From positions 204,571-268,570 of the forward strand of contig JAEPNN010000005.1 in assembly GCA_017643385.1 (NCBI GenBank): 64,000 bases of DNA, in the 5' to 3' direction. A model generated the notes under the pieces. It had not been told where the DNA came from and searched no databases. It worked only from the letters and a program-made list of their open reading frames with translations. This DNA comes from Dinoroseobacter sp. (GTDB lineage: Bacteria; Pseudomonadota; Alphaproteobacteria; Rhodobacterales; Rhodobacteraceae). This document shows, piece by piece, positions 17,539 to 28,218 of the stretch (position 1 is the first letter of the stretch; each line of letters starts with the position of its first letter). Position numbers and translations under genes: made by a program.

Positions 17539-20500
17539 TGTTACGAACTGTCTTAATCGTCCTTCTTTGCACACTTCCCCTCGCAACCTTGGCCAAAGAA
17601 GCAGACAGGCCAGGGTTCGTGGAGCGTTTTCTTCAACGAAGCCTTTCAGACGATACACGTCAGGTCAGTATAGAAGGGCTTTCCGGTGCTTGGAGAGGAA
17701 AGGCACGGCTTGAGCGCCTGTCAATTTCTGATCCCAGTGGCGAATGGCTTGTAATTGAAAACGCCGTTCTCGACTGGAAGCTTACCGCCATTCTTCGCGG
17801 CGATATCAAGATCACTGAATTGTCTGCGGAGCTTATCGACGTGCGTCGTCGGCCGGTATCCGAGGCGCCCAATAGACCAAATGCTGCCGCGACCCCCTTT
17901 GAGTTGCCGAACCTGCCAGTTTCTATTTCAATCGGTCAGATTGAAACCGACGACCTACGATTGGGCGCTGGTGTTCTGTCAAACAGATTACCCGAAACAC
18001 GCTTTTCGCTCACGGGCAATGCATCTCTGGACGACGGTGCAGGGAGTGCCGCGTTGGATATCAATCGTTTGGACAATGTGTCGGGCTCATTTGATCTCTC
18101 GGTGTCCTTCGACAACGAAACGCGGAACCTCGACCTTGGGGTAACACTTGCGGAAGATCAGAATGGTTTGGTCGCGACTTTGCTTCGCATTCCAGAAACG
18201 CCATCGCTATCGCTGAACCTGCAGGGCGATGCACCGATCGACGCATTTGAGGCCAATCTTACGCTCGATACTGCGGGCGAACGTCGGTTATCTGGCCAGT
18301 TTTCGACCCGTATCGAAGCGGAAAGCCAGGACCGCGTCTTTGTTGCAGATGCTCATGGCGATCTGACCAAGCTGTTTCATCCAGAGTTTCGCGACTTCTT
18401 CGGGACCGACCTACGCGTATCCACGCGTGCCCGTGTCACAACAATTGGCGCGCTGCACGTGGAAGAAGCCGCAATCCTTGCCAAAACTGTCCGTTTCCAG
18501 GCGAGCGGGACCATCGACGAAGCTGGATGGCCCACGTTAATTCAGCTTGATGGTCAAATCAGCGATCCCACGGGCCAAGTCCGGCTGCCTGTACCTGGTG
18601 ACCCGATTTCAATTGGATCAGCCAATATCTCGTTGAGCTATGACAAAGCGCAAAGCAGCGCCATTGAGGGGTCTTTTCGCGGCTCCAATTTGACCACCAG
18701 CGCGTTTCAGGCCTCCGAAATTGATTTGTCGCTAGACGGCATCATATCGCGCGAAGATGAAATGTTTGATTTCGGAGGCGCCCTTTCGGCCAATGGTTTG
18801 TCCATCATGGATAACGCAATCCAGCAGGCGGTAGGAGAAACAATCGATATCCAGTTCGCCACACGCCGTACCGAAAATTCCGGGACAGAAATTACAGTCC
18901 AAAACCTTGCCATCGCAGCGGGCGGTGCCAACGGTCAATTTGTCTTCTCCGGCTTTGGCAAAGGGATCAATACTGTTTTCGATGTTCAGCTCAATCTGCC
19001 AGATCTGAACGCATTTTCAGCGCTTGCAAACCAGACCCTGTCCGGGGCGGTTTCGGCGCGCGCAATGGGTTCTGCGAACTTACTTTCAGGGTCTTTCGAC
19101 ATCGATCTTGCAGGGAATGGCCGTGATCTTGGCGTTGGTATGACAAGCCTCGATCTTCTGACCGCCGGAATACTGACGCTCGACGTTGCGGCGAAACGCG
19201 ATGAAACTGGTTTTCAGATTCCTCGAGCGATCCTTCAAAGCGATCACGCAAGCATTCAAGCCAGTACACAGATTACCGACAGCGAGAGCGAGGCAACCGT
19301 TTCGCTGGATATAGCAACGCTGTCGCGGATCGTGCCTGGCTTCCCGGGACGTGCAACCCTGCAGATCAATGCGACTGAAGCAGATAACCAGATAGCGCTG
19401 TCGGGCACAGCAAGCGGACCGGGTGACCTTTCGCTCTCAATAAATGGCACGATCCCGTCCGATTTTTCAAATGCTGACATATCAGTCGATGGTCGCGCAC
19501 AGCTCGCCCTTGCCAATCCATTCCTGACACCGCGCAACTTATCTGGGTCTGCGCAAGGGTCATTACGGCTCAACGGTGGTTTTGGGCTAAGCAATGTTTC
19601 TGGCAGTATTTCGATGTCTGGTGCAGAACTCGTCGACCCGTCACTGCCCTTTGCGCTCACAAACGGGTCAGGCACAATCGATCTGGCAGGTTCAACCGCT
19701 CAGATCGTGATTGATGCCAATGGCAGCGACGGTGGGGCGCTTGGAGTGAACGGATCACTCGGTCTGCAATCACCCTATCCCAGCAATATCGCCCTCAACC
19801 TATCAGACTTCATCATTCAGCAGGAAAACGCGCTGCACAGTTCCGCAAGCGGTGAGGTCCGCTTGCTGGGCAATTTGTCAGGTCAGGTTTCAGCAGAAGG
19901 GGATATTGCGGTTGGCCCTACTGAAATTCGCCTCAGTCGCTTCAATGCTGGCAGGTCCGGTCTCCTTGAAGACATTCAACACATTGCCGAGCCAGCAGGC
20001 GTCAGGCAAACGCGTGCCCAAGCGGGTCTGCTGAAATCTTCGACTGCCGCAAGGGGCAGCGGAGCGCTAGACCTGAATATCCGGCTTTCCGCACCAAATC
20101 AGATTTTTGTTCGGGGGCGCGGTCTGGATGCTGAGCTGGGCGGGACGCTAACCTTACGTGGCAAGTCCAACGACATCCGCCCGGAGGGGGCATATTCCCT
20201 TATCCGTGGCAGATTGGATCTGTTGTGGCACAGGCTGACGCTGGATGAAGCCACCGTTCTACTCGAAGGCGCGTTTGATCCCATTCTTTTGCTGAAAGCT
20301 TCCGCCGCAAATCAAAGCGTATCATTGACAGTAACGGTGTCTGGCCAAGCAAGTGCGCCTGATCTGACAATCACATCCACTCCTCCGCTGCCACAGGATG
20401 AAGCCCTGTCACGCTTCCTCTTTGGGCGTGGTCTCAGTCAACTTTCACCCTTGCAAGCCGCGCAACTGGCCGCTGCTCTGGTCACTTTAACCGGTGACGG

Positions 20501-20762
20501 TACCGGCGGGCCACTTAACCAGCTTCGCGAGGCGACAGGGCTTGATGACTTCGATATCACTACCGACGACGCAGGCGATGGGCTTGCAGTGCGTGCCGGA
20601 AAATACCTGAGCGATAACGTTTACAGCGATGTCACCATTGGCGCCGATGGTCAAAGCAGCATTACCTTGAACCTTGACGTGTCCCCGAAGCTAACACTCA
20701 GGGGTACAGCAAACAGCAATGGCAGCACGGGGTTGGGTTTCTTCTTCGAGACCGATTACTAA
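17538..20762 (+). CDS. tamB: Translocation and assembly module protein TamB (DUF490, bridge-like)
   Basis: A 1074-residue AsmA-like/TamB protein that spans the periplasm from an N-terminal inner-membrane anchor (MLRTVLIVLLCTLPLATLA) to the TamA barrel. Most of the length is a repetitive beta-taco sequence rich in alternating hydrophobic residues (for example ITELSAELIDVRRRP, ISLSYDKAQSSAIEGSFRGS). The conserved C-terminal DUF490 region is clear: VRGRGLDAELGGTLTLRG, GAYSLIRGRLDLLWHRLTLD, FLFGRGLSQLSPLQAAQLAA, and a terminal strand ending GFFFETDY, the form recognised by outer-membrane barrels. Its ATG overlaps the tamA stop, so the pair is coupled. Confidence 0.95.
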   Translation: MLRTVLIVLLCTLPLATLAKEADRPGFVERFLQRSLSDDTRQVSIEGLSGAWRGKARLERLSISDPSGEWLVIENAVLDWKLTAILRGDIKITELSAELIDVRRRPVSEAPNRPNAAATPFELPNLPVSISIGQIETDDLRLGAGVLSNRLPETRFSLTGNASLDDGAGSAALDINRLDNVSGSFDLSVSFDNETRNLDLGVTLAEDQNGLVATLLRIPETPSLSLNLQGDAPIDAFEANLTLDTAGERRLSGQFSTRIEAESQDRVFVADAHGDLTKLFHPEFRDFFGTDLRVSTRARVTTIGALHVEEAAILAKTVRFQASGTIDEAGWPTLIQLDGQISDPTGQVRLPVPGDPISIGSANISLSYDKAQSSAIEGSFRGSNLTTSAFQASEIDLSLDGIISREDEMFDFGGALSANGLSIMDNAIQQAVGETIDIQFATRRTENSGTEITVQNLAIAAGGANGQFVFSGFGKGINTVFDVQLNLPDLNAFSALANQTLSGAVSARAMGSANLLSGSFDIDLAGNGRDLGVGMTSLDLLTAGILTLDVAAKRDETGFQIPRAILQSDHASIQASTQITDSESEATVSLDIATLSRIVPGFPGRATLQINATEADNQIALSGTASGPGDLSLSINGTIPSDFSNADISVDGRAQLALANPFLTPRNLSGSAQGSLRLNGGFGLSNVSGSISMSGAELVDPSLPFALTNGSGTIDLAGSTAQIVIDANGSDGGALGVNGSLGLQSPYPSNIALNLSDFIIQQENALHSSASGEVRLLGNLSGQVSAEGDIAVGPTEIRLSRFNAGRSGLLEDIQHIAEPAGVRQTRAQAGLLKSSTAARGSGALDLNIRLSAPNQIFVRGRGLDAELGGTLTLRGKSNDIRPEGAYSLIRGRLDLLWHRLTLDEATVLLEGAFDPILLLKASAANQSVSLTVTVSGQASAPDLTITSTPPLPQDEALSRFLFGRGLSQLSPLQAAQLAAALVTLTGDGTGGPLNQLREATGLDDFDITTDDAGDGLAVRAGKYLSDNVYSDVTIGADGQSSITLNLDVSPKLTLRGTANSNGSTGLGFFFETDY

Positions 20763-20764
20763 GG

Positions 20765-22309
20765 TCAGTTGAAAATGAAATCATTGGAGTTGATGTCTGC
20801 AACCATGATATCGCCGCCCAGATCATTTGACAGAATCTTGACACGCTCGCTTCCGAAACTGACCACCACACCAAAGTCTTTCTGCACAATTGTCGTTTGC
20901 TCCAGGCTGTAAAGCATCGGGATCTCGGACAGATCTATGCGGTCCACGCCAGGCGTGAAATCTACGATCGTATCTGGTTTGCGATCCACCGCAAAACAGA
21001 AGACATCCGCGCCGATCCCTCCTTCCAACAGATCCATGCCGCGTCCATCGATCAGCCAGTCATCCCCTGCATTCCCGCGAAGGGTATCGTCGCCATTCAT
21101 TCCAAGTATCAAATCGTCATTTGCCGATCCGTCAAAGACCTCGGCGTTCTTTGTGCCAACGATCGGAGATGCCAGTATGCCAACATCTGCTTTCAGATGC
21201 GTTATGCCGTTCTCATATGCCGAGGTCACGTAAAGATGGAGCTCTCCGTCAACCTCCAGTGCTTCGATGTCGCTGACGCTCGCCAACGTTGTCGCGTTGC
21301 TGTCTTCCAGCACACCCCATAGTTTCAGTTTGCCAGACCTCGGGGTCAGCTCGAACAACGTGATCCCGTCATCGTTGCCACCTGCCAGAACAAAACTTCG
21401 GTCATTGATCTGTACGGCCTCAAGCGCAGAAACGGTCTCGAACCGTGTGTCACCAGTATCGACGATATGGTCTTTTTCGCGAAGCACGCCTTGCTTGCTA
21501 ATGCGAAACGAGGTCAGCGAGTTTGATCCAGACCCCGCCACGATCAGGAACACATCACCTTCCGTTTCGACGGACACCATAGCGGTGGTCCCGCTCATCC
21601 CGATCCCATCTTCGGGCCCTGTGTTGTGTTTGCTGTAGGTACGCCCAAACTTATCCAAACGATAACTTGATACGCCCGCATCTTCGGCGGATGTCGCAAA
21701 AACGAAATTCTTCCCATAGGCCTCTAAGGCCAGCAAATCCGTAACATCCCCCAAATGCGATTTTTGGTTGTCATTGCGGGCGGTTATTTCCGTCAAATCC
21801 AAATTATTGCTGACTTCATACCCCTTGAAACCCGCATTTTCACTGTTTGCAAAATAAGCATAATCGATACCATCAATTCGAATGGAGGTGGTCGCGCTCA
21901 GCCGGGCCATTTCATTCGCGATACTATTTACGGGTGGTGCAACATTCCCAAAACTTCCGTTGATATTCAGATCATGGATGGCCAATTTATCCTCAAAAGA
22001 TGACCGAGGGATCAGTCCAAGTTGCGCACCAACCTGCAACACTGACAGTCCATGGACACCTAGAGTTCCACTGGACGCGGCGTAGCCAACGCCATCGAGC
22101 TGAGACAGCCCGCCACTGTTACCAATTTGAAAGGCCCCAAGCGAGTAGTCAGTTTGGGACGCCGAATATAGCGTCCACTGACCAAGTATATTTAAGAGCT
22201 CCATATCGGCCACGCCGCTTAGGGACACGCCATTTGACCCGAACTTCGTTGTAAGGTGGAAGAACACCGTCACGCCTACCTCATTTCGACCACGCTCACC
22301 CATTGCCAC
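20765..22309 (-). CDS. Secreted beta-propeller protein with C-terminal RTX calcium-binding repeats
   Basis: A 514-residue protein. Most of the length is a repeat of about 55-65 residues with the pattern V.D...L...G...LY..S.....G.......L, for example near LLALEAYGKNFVFATSAEDA, LEAVQINDRSFVLAGGNDDG and IEALEVDGELHLYVTSAYEN, which suggests a beta-propeller. Nonapeptide RTX repeats follow near 400-440 (GSANDDLILGMNGDDTLRGN, AGDDWLIDGRG), and a C-terminus typical of type I secretion substrates follows those. The first blade (VADMELLNILGQWTLYSAS) begins before Met 36, so the start is probably the upstream GTG or ATG at 22309/22303 rather than ATG 22204. No signal peptide is visible, as expected for type I export. 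It converges on tamB. Confidence 0.8.
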   Translation of the reverse strand: MAMGERGRNEVGVTVFFHLTTKFGSNGVSLSGVADMELLNILGQWTLYSASQTDYSLGAFQIGNSGGLSQLDGVGYAASSGTLGVHGLSVLQVGAQLGLIPRSSFEDKLAIHDLNINGSFGNVAPPVNSIANEMARLSATTSIRIDGIDYAYFANSENAGFKGYEVSNNLDLTEITARNDNQKSHLGDVTDLLALEAYGKNFVFATSAEDAGVSSYRLDKFGRTYSKHNTGPEDGIGMSGTTAMVSVETEGDVFLIVAGSGSNSLTSFRISKQGVLREKDHIVDTGDTRFETVSALEAVQINDRSFVLAGGNDDGITLFELTPRSGKLKLWGVLEDSNATTLASVSDIEALEVDGELHLYVTSAYENGITHLKADVGILASPIVGTKNAEVFDGSANDDLILGMNGDDTLRGNAGDDWLIDGRGMDLLEGGIGADVFCFAVDRKPDTIVDFTPGVDRIDLSEIPMLYSLEQTTIVQKDFGVVVSFGSERVKILSNDLGGDIMVADINSNDFIFN

Positions 22310-22487
22310 ACTGCTCTGTTCCGGTGACGGAAAAGGAGAAGTTTGATGGCAATCCTGCGCAGGTTCGATCCAATTTCATGCAAGATGGAAAGAACCTTCC
22401 AAATGGTTCGAGCGGACGCACGTTTTGGTTCCCCACGCCTCAGAAGCCGGATATTGGCAAGTACAGGTTAGGAAAGGAGCGGATCGA

Positions 22488-23471
22488 ATGGATCGTGTGT
22501 TGGTGACCGGTGGTGCAGGATATATCGGGTCGCATGCTTGCAAAGCTTTATCGCGGGCCGGATTTGAACCTGTCACCTTCGACAATCTGTCCACGGGTTG
22601 GGCAGATGCGGTCAAATTTGGGCCACTTGAGGATGGAAATCTTCTCGATCGCGCGCGTATCGACACCGTCTTTGCCAAGCATCAGCCGATTGCCGTAATG
22701 CATTTCGCCGCTCTTAGTCAGGTTGGTGATTCCATGAAGGACCCGGGCCTGTATTGGCGGGAAAACGTCACCGGCGCATTGAACCTGATCGAAGCAGCAG
22801 TTGCCGCTGATTGCAAACGGTTCGTGTTTTCATCGACCTGCGCGACATATGGCGATCAGGATGGTGTAGTGCTTGATGAAGACAGCGTCCAAATCCCGAT
22901 CAACGCCTACGGCGCTTCAAAACAGGCGATTGAACAAATTCTATCGAATTTTGAGGCCACCTATGACCTTCAGCATGTCATCTTTCGGTATTTCAACGTC
23001 GCCGGGGCAGACCCTGATGGCGAGATAGGCGAGTTTCATCGCCCCGAGACTCACCTCATTCCACTCATCCTTCAGGCGATCGACGGTCAAAGACCCGCAC
23101 TCACGGTCTTTGGGACAGACTACCCGACACCAGATGGAACCTGCATTCGCGATTATGTGCATGTCAGCGATCTGGTTGATGCGCATGTATCCGGCTTGAA
23201 GTGGCTGATTGATGGCAAAGGCAGTCGCGCCTTCAATCTTGGCACCGGGTCTGGGTTTTCGGTTCGGGAAGTTTTGGAAAACGCTCGGCGGGCCACCAAC
23301 CGAGATATTCCGATTGAATACGGGGAAAGACGCCCGGGCGATGCGACATCTCTCGTATCGGGAAGCTCACGTGCATCGAGCGAGCTTGGATGGACCCCTC
23401 ATCGTTCAAACATGAAGCAGATGATCAGCGACGCGTGGCAGTGGCACCAGAGCGGCGACTACAAGCAATGA
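22488..23471 (+). CDS. galE: UDP-glucose 4-epimerase
   Basis: A 327-residue extended short-chain dehydrogenase that interconverts UDP-glucose and UDP-galactose. The start ATG 22488 has a strong ribosome site (AAAGGAG, eight bases away); the frame extends upstream without one. The NAD fingerprint GGAGYIGSH is at residues 8-16, the serine motif FSSTCATYG near 120, and the catalytic YGASK near 145. Family motifs FRYFNVAGADPDG and TPDGTCIRDYVHVSDLVDAH follow. It is monocistronic here and would supply UDP-galactose for surface polysaccharide. Confidence 0.93.
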   Translation: MDRVLVTGGAGYIGSHACKALSRAGFEPVTFDNLSTGWADAVKFGPLEDGNLLDRARIDTVFAKHQPIAVMHFAALSQVGDSMKDPGLYWRENVTGALNLIEAAVAADCKRFVFSSTCATYGDQDGVVLDEDSVQIPINAYGASKQAIEQILSNFEATYDLQHVIFRYFNVAGADPDGEIGEFHRPETHLIPLILQAIDGQRPALTVFGTDYPTPDGTCIRDYVHVSDLVDAHVSGLKWLIDGKGSRAFNLGTGSGFSVREVLENARRATNRDIPIEYGERRPGDATSLVSGSSRASSELGWTPHRSNMKQMISDAWQWHQSGDYKQ

Positions 23472-23530
23472 CTGCGTGAAATTCATGCTCTTGATTTCGA
23501 TAGGGTAGACACAGCCCACGGTTTATGTTG

Positions 23531-23544
23531 ATTGACGAGTCAAT
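23531..23544. promoter_or_regulatory. Palindromic operator candidate for BetI
   Basis: ATTGAC-GA-GTCAAT is a 14-base perfect inverted repeat that lies 19 bases before the betI ATG, with an A-rich run following. A palindrome at this place fits autorepression by the TetR-family BetI that begins at 23563. Binding is inferred. Confidence 0.55.
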
Positions 23545-23562
23545 AAAAAACCGGAACATGTT

Positions 23563-24138
23563 ATGCCAAAACTTGGACAGGAACCCATCCGACGCGCCGC
23601 GTTGGTTAAGGCAACGATCGCAGAAGTTGGCGAAACAGGCTCGCTGTCGGTAACAGTTAGCCAGATTGCCAAACGCGCAGGCATGTCCAGCGCTCTGGCC
23701 CACCACTATTTCGGCGGTAAAGACCAGATCCTACACGCCGGTATGCTCGGAATCCTGCGATCCTTCTCGGAAGCTGTTCGGAAGGAAATGGCGACCGCCC
23801 GTACACCCCGCGCAAAAATCGAAGCAATCATTCGGGCCTCCTTTGATCCCGACTGTTTTGCGGCAACCAGCGTTGCTGCATGGCTAAATTTTTATGTTCA
23901 GGCGCAGACCGACCCCGAAGCGCAGCGATTGCTGCGGATTTATCAGCGACGACTGCATTCCACCTTGCTTGCACATCTGCGCCCGATCAGCCTGACCCCC
24001 GAGCATCATGCCCAGATCCTCGCCGCCCTAATTGACGGCGTTTATCTCCGGCAGGCGCTGCGCGACGGAGCCCTTGGCAGTTCTGAAGCGACCAAGATTG
24101 TCCTAAGCACCCTTAACACGCTGATCGGTCGCGCCTGA
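23563..24138 (+). CDS. betI: Choline-responsive TetR-family repressor BetI
   Basis: A 191-residue TetR-type repressor of the choline-to-betaine genes. The N-terminal helix-turn-helix ([29 protein letters not shown]) has the BetI-specific [12 protein letters not shown] pattern, and the C-terminal part ([20 protein letters not shown]) matches the BetI ligand domain. It heads betI-betB-betA, with 43 bases between betI and betB. Choline is the known inducer in other bacteria. A 14-base palindrome sits just upstream. Confidence 0.93.
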   Translation: MPKLGQEPIRRAALVKATIAEVGETGSLSVTVSQIAKRAGMSSALAHHYFGGKDQILHAGMLGILRSFSEAVRKEMATARTPRAKIEAIIRASFDPDCFAATSVAAWLNFYVQAQTDPEAQRLLRIYQRRLHSTLLAHLRPISLTPEHHAQILAALIDGVYLRQALRDGALGSSEATKIVLSTLNTLIGRA

Positions 24139-24181
24139 CCGACCTTTCATTGCTTTCACAAAATTCTCGCCGGAGGCCCCA

Positions 24182-25633
24182 ATGACAACCCAACCCCCTG
24201 CCAGCCATTTCGTGAATGGCGCATATGTCGAAGACACCAGTGGCATCCCGCTTCCCGTCATTTATCCAGCGACGGGCAAAGTTATCGCCAATCTCTTTGA
24301 GGCAACACCTGCGATCATGGAACAAGCGCTTTCCAGTGCGAAGGATGCACAAAAGGAATGGGCTGCACGCTCTGGTACCGAGCGCGGACGGGTCTTACGT
24401 CGTGCCGCCGACATCATCCGTGAACGCAATCGCGAGCTGTCTGTTCTCGAAACCTACGACACGGGAAAGCCGCTTTCGGAAACGCTCTATGTCGATGCAA
24501 CATCTGGGGCAGACGCGCTCGAGTACTTCGGCGGTTTGGCAGGAAGCCTGACAGGCGAGCACATCCCACTGGGGCAGGATTGGGTCTACACGGTGCGCGA
24601 AGCGCTCGGCCTTTGCGTGGGCATAGGCGCATGGAATTACCCCACCCAGATCGCCTGCTGGAAAGCCGCCCCTGCGCTCGCCTGCGGCAATGCAATGGTG
24701 TTCAAACCTTCTGAGACAACCCCCCTTTGCGCACTGAAAGTTGCAGAAATCCTTCATGAAGCTGGCTTGCCCGCGGGTCTTTACAACGTCATCCAGGGAA
24801 CCGGTGCAGTTGGCGCACCCCTGGTCGCAGATCCACGCGTCAACAAGGTCAGCCTGACCGGTTCTGTTCCAACCGGACGCAAGATCTACGCCAACGCTGC
24901 AAAAGACATGAAGCATGTCACGATGGAGCTTGGCGGGAAATCTCCGCTGCTAATCTTTGACGACGCAGATATCGAGAAAGCCGTTGGGGGCGCCATCCTC
25001 GGAAACTTTTATTCGTCCGGACAGGTCTGTTCAAACGGGACCCGCGTATTCGTGCAGGAGGGGATCAAAGACGAATTCCTGAAACGCCTGAGCGAGCGTC
25101 TGTCGCTGGCCACAATCGGCGACCCACAGGATGAGGCGACAAACTTCGGGCCCATGGTCAGCCAGGCCCAGATGGAGATCGTGCAGCGCTATATTCAGAT
25201 CGGTCAAGAGGAAGGCGCAACGCTTGTCTGCGGTGGCAAACGTCTGGATCGGGATGGGTTTTACCTTGAGCCAACCGTTTTCGCCGATGTGACAGACAAC
25301 ATGACAATTGCGAAAGAAGAAATCTTTGGGCCTGTCATGTCCGTTCTGACCTTCAAGACCGAGGGAGAGGCGATCGCGCGCGCCAACGCAACCGAGTTTG
25401 GATTGTCCGCGGGCGTGTTCACACGCGATCTGACCCGCGGACACCGTGTAATCGGCCAGATGGAGGCTGGGTCCTGCTTCATCAATTCCTATAACGATGC
25501 CCCGGTTGAAGCCCCTTTCGGCGGCATGAAAGCAAGCGGTGTGGGGCGTGAAAACTCCAAGGAGGCGATCCACCACTACAGCCAGGTCAAATCCGTCTAT
25601 GTGCGCATGGGCGATGTGGAGGCACCGTTCTAA
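24182..25633 (+). CDS. betB: Betaine aldehyde dehydrogenase
   Basis: A 483-residue NAD(P)-dependent aldehyde dehydrogenase that oxidises betaine aldehyde to glycine betaine. The start ATG follows a GGAGG ribosome site. Signature elements are present: [34 protein letters not shown], the catalytic Glu in [12 protein letters not shown], and the catalytic Cys in [16 protein letters not shown]. The C-terminal [12 protein letters not shown] and [20 protein letters not shown] patterns are those of BetB. betA starts three bases after its stop. Confidence 0.95.
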   Translation: MTTQPPASHFVNGAYVEDTSGIPLPVIYPATGKVIANLFEATPAIMEQALSSAKDAQKEWAARSGTERGRVLRRAADIIRERNRELSVLETYDTGKPLSETLYVDATSGADALEYFGGLAGSLTGEHIPLGQDWVYTVREALGLCVGIGAWNYPTQIACWKAAPALACGNAMVFKPSETTPLCALKVAEILHEAGLPAGLYNVIQGTGAVGAPLVADPRVNKVSLTGSVPTGRKIYANAAKDMKHVTMELGGKSPLLIFDDADIEKAVGGAILGNFYSSGQVCSNGTRVFVQEGIKDEFLKRLSERLSLATIGDPQDEATNFGPMVSQAQMEIVQRYIQIGQEEGATLVCGGKRLDRDGFYLEPTVFADVTDNMTIAKEEIFGPVMSVLTFKTEGEAIARANATEFGLSAGVFTRDLTRGHRVIGQMEAGSCFINSYNDAPVEAPFGGMKASGVGRENSKEAIHHYSQVKSVYVRMGDVEAPF

Positions 25634-25636
25634 GCC

Positions 25637-27283
25637 ATGCGCGCAGATTATGTTATCGTTGGCGCAGGCTCCGCCGGATGCGCACTCGCTTACCGTCTGT
25701 CAGAGGCGGGCAAATCCGTCATCGTCATTGAACACGGCGGATCTGATGCCGGGCCGTTCATCCAGATGCCCGCTGCGCTAAGTTACCCAATGAACATGTC
25801 GCGCTACGACTGGGGATACCAATCCGAGCCGGAACCGCATCTAAACAACCGGCGCCTTGCCTGTCCGCGGGGCAAGGTCATCGGTGGCAGCTCCTCCATT
25901 AACGGGATGGTCTATGTCAGGGGGCATGCGCGTGACTATGACCACTGGGCCGAAAGCGGTGCTGACGGCTGGGCATATGCCGATGTGCTGCCCTACTTTA
26001 AGCGGCTTGAAACCTGGCATGGGGAGGGCGACGCGGACTGGCGCGGCAAATCCGGGCCGCTGCATATTTCACGCGGGCCACGCGACAACCCGCTGGTGCA
26101 AGCGTTTGTGAAAGCTGGAGAAGAAGCAGGCTACCACACGACACAAGACTATAACGGCGAAAAGCAGGAGGGGTTTGGCCCTTTCGAGGCTACGATCCAC
26201 AAGGGGCGGCGCTGGTCTGCAGCAAATGCTTACCTGAAACCTGCCCTCAAGCGAGAAACCTGCACCCTTGTCCGAGGCCTCGCCCAGCGCGTTGTGATTG
26301 AGGAAGGGCGCGCCGTTGGCGTTGAAGTCTTCCGAAACGGCAAAGCTGAAAAACTCCACGCCAATCACGAAGTGATCTTGGCGGCGTCCTCGATCAACTC
26401 TCCGAAACTACTGATGTTGTCGGGGATCGGACCCGCAGATCATCTGAAAGAACACGGTATTACCCCCATCGTTGATCGTTCCGGTGTCGGTCAGAACTTA
26501 CAGGACCATCTTGAGCTTTATATCCAGATGGCATCCAAGCAACCTGTAAGCCTCTACAAATACTGGAACCTGATCGGCAAAGGGATGATCGGGGCACAGT
26601 GGCTTTTCACCAAAACCGGGCTCGGAGCGTCAAACCAGTTTGAAAGCTGTGGTTTCATCCGCTCGGACGCCGGGGTCGATTACCCGGACATCCAGTTCCA
26701 TTTCCTGCCCATCGCTGTGCGCTATGACGGGCAGGCGGCCGCGGAAGGTCATGGATTTCAGGCCCATGTTGGACCGATGCGCAGTCCCTCGCGTGGGTCC
26801 GTATCCTTGCGAGACAGCGACCCGGCAAGCGATCCGGTCATTCGGTTCAATTACATGAGCACGGAAAAAGACTGGATCGATTTCCGCAAAGCCATCCGTC
26901 TGACGCGCGAGATATTCAGCCAGCCTGCGTTTGAACCCTATTCCGGGCATGAGATCCAACCCGGAGATGCCGCACAGTCATATGAAGATCTTGACGCTTT
27001 CATCCGCGAGCATGCCGAAAGCGCCTATCATCCTTGCGGGACCTGCAAGATGGGGCGACAGGACGATCCCATGGCCGTGGTTGACCCAGACTGTCGTGTG
27101 ATCGGCGTCGAAGGCCTGCGTGTCGCAGACAGTTCAATCTTTCCAAGAATCACGAATGGAAACCTGAACGGACCGTCGATCCTGGTAGGCGAGAAAGCAT
27201 CAGACCACATCCTCGAGCGCAAATTACCACGTGAAAACGCACAACCCTGGATGCATCCCAATTGGGAAACAGCCCAGCGCTAA
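25637..27283 (+). CDS. betA: Choline dehydrogenase
   Basis: A 548-residue GMC-family flavoprotein that oxidises choline to betaine aldehyde at the membrane. The FAD motif [18 protein letters not shown] is at the N-terminus, GMC signature 1 ([20 protein letters not shown]) is near residue 78, and signature 2 ([20 protein letters not shown]) is near 255. The C-terminal catalytic region holds [10 protein letters not shown], with [20 protein letters not shown] afterwards. It ends the bet operon, and the AraC gene converges on it with a 4-base overlap of stop regions. Confidence 0.95.
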   Translation: MRADYVIVGAGSAGCALAYRLSEAGKSVIVIEHGGSDAGPFIQMPAALSYPMNMSRYDWGYQSEPEPHLNNRRLACPRGKVIGGSSSINGMVYVRGHARDYDHWAESGADGWAYADVLPYFKRLETWHGEGDADWRGKSGPLHISRGPRDNPLVQAFVKAGEEAGYHTTQDYNGEKQEGFGPFEATIHKGRRWSAANAYLKPALKRETCTLVRGLAQRVVIEEGRAVGVEVFRNGKAEKLHANHEVILAASSINSPKLLMLSGIGPADHLKEHGITPIVDRSGVGQNLQDHLELYIQMASKQPVSLYKYWNLIGKGMIGAQWLFTKTGLGASNQFESCGFIRSDAGVDYPDIQFHFLPIAVRYDGQAAAEGHGFQAHVGPMRSPSRGSVSLRDSDPASDPVIRFNYMSTEKDWIDFRKAIRLTREIFSQPAFEPYSGHEIQPGDAAQSYEDLDAFIREHAESAYHPCGTCKMGRQDDPMAVVDPDCRVIGVEGLRVADSSIFPRITNGNLNGPSILVGEKASDHILERKLPRENAQPWMHPNWETAQR

Positions 27284-28131
27284 CCATTGACGGCCTTGCG
27301 AAACAGGCGCGGTGTCTGTCCTGTTGATTGACGGAAGACGCGCGAGAAATGCGCAGGATCGCTAAAGCCGAGGCTGTAAGCGATGTCTGAAATGGTACGT
27401 GCGGAATAGGCCAGCTCGCGACGCGCTTCCAAGATGACACGGTCGCGGATTACTGCGGAGGCAGACTTGCCCAGAACAAGGCCACTCGCCCGGTTCAAAT
27501 GCGACGGCGTCTTGGACAGGGCAGCAGCGTAGGCCGCCACTTCTTTTTCAGTCCGAAATTTCTCTTCGAGGCGATCTAGAAAGCGCCCGATCAGGGCGTC
27601 GTAAGGACCGGGCTTCGCGGCAATCCCTTCGCCCTCTGCCCGGCGCGCGATCCAAAGGGCGATCAAACCCACGAGACCCGTCAAGGTTGGCCCCCGAAAT
27701 GCAGCCTTGCCCCGATGCTCTTCGGCAATCATTTCCATCAAGGCGCGAAAACGTGGACCGGAGGGCAGGACCCACGGAACGGACAACCGCGCAGGCGGGC
27801 CATCAGGCAAAGCCTTGGCTAATGTGGCGACAGGAAGCGTCAGCACGATCCCGTCACACCCTGCTTCAAACAAAAAGCCATGGGTACACAGACGAGGTAC
27901 GAAAATGCAGGTGTCAGGGCCAAATTCGCGCGCTTCACCATCAATATGCACCTTACCGCGACCACCACAGATCCAAAGCACCTGCACCAGTTCTGGATGC
28001 CTGTGGACCCGAATAGTCCAGTCGAGCGGTGCCGCGCGGTCTTCAATGCGTTCGACATGCAGCAAGTCAGGCAGTCCGCCGACTTCACCATAAAGATCAA
28101 ACACGGGAATTTCAGGAAAAGGCATATTCAT
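27280..28131 (-). CDS. AraC-family regulator, PobR-like, of 4-hydroxybenzoate catabolism
   Basis: A 283-residue AraC/XylS protein. Residues about 40-90 form a cupin-type sensory domain ([37 protein letters not shown]), and the C-terminal 100 residues hold two helix-turn-helix motifs ([35 protein letters not shown]). It is divergently transcribed from pobA with 87 bases between them. In other bacteria an AraC-type PobR activates pobA in response to 4-hydroxybenzoate. Whether it also senses halogenated 4-hydroxybenzoate is unknown. Confidence 0.85.
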   Translation of the reverse strand: MNMPFPEIPVFDLYGEVGGLPDLLHVERIEDRAAPLDWTIRVHRHPELVQVLWICGGRGKVHIDGEAREFGPDTCIFVPRLCTHGFLFEAGCDGIVLTLPVATLAKALPDGPPARLSVPWVLPSGPRFRALMEMIAEEHRGKAAFRGPTLTGLVGLIALWIARRAEGEGIAAKPGPYDALIGRFLDRLEEKFRTEKEVAAYAAALSKTPSHLNRASGLVLGKSASAVIRDRVILEARRELAYSARTISDIAYSLGFSDPAHFSRVFRQSTGQTPRLFRKAVNG

Positions 28132-28218
28132 ACGTGATATGTACTAGTTTTTCCTAAAAATTGGGAGTGAATTCCTACTTTGATGCGCGATATCTTCCAT
28201 TAGGAGGAGACTTTCTTA

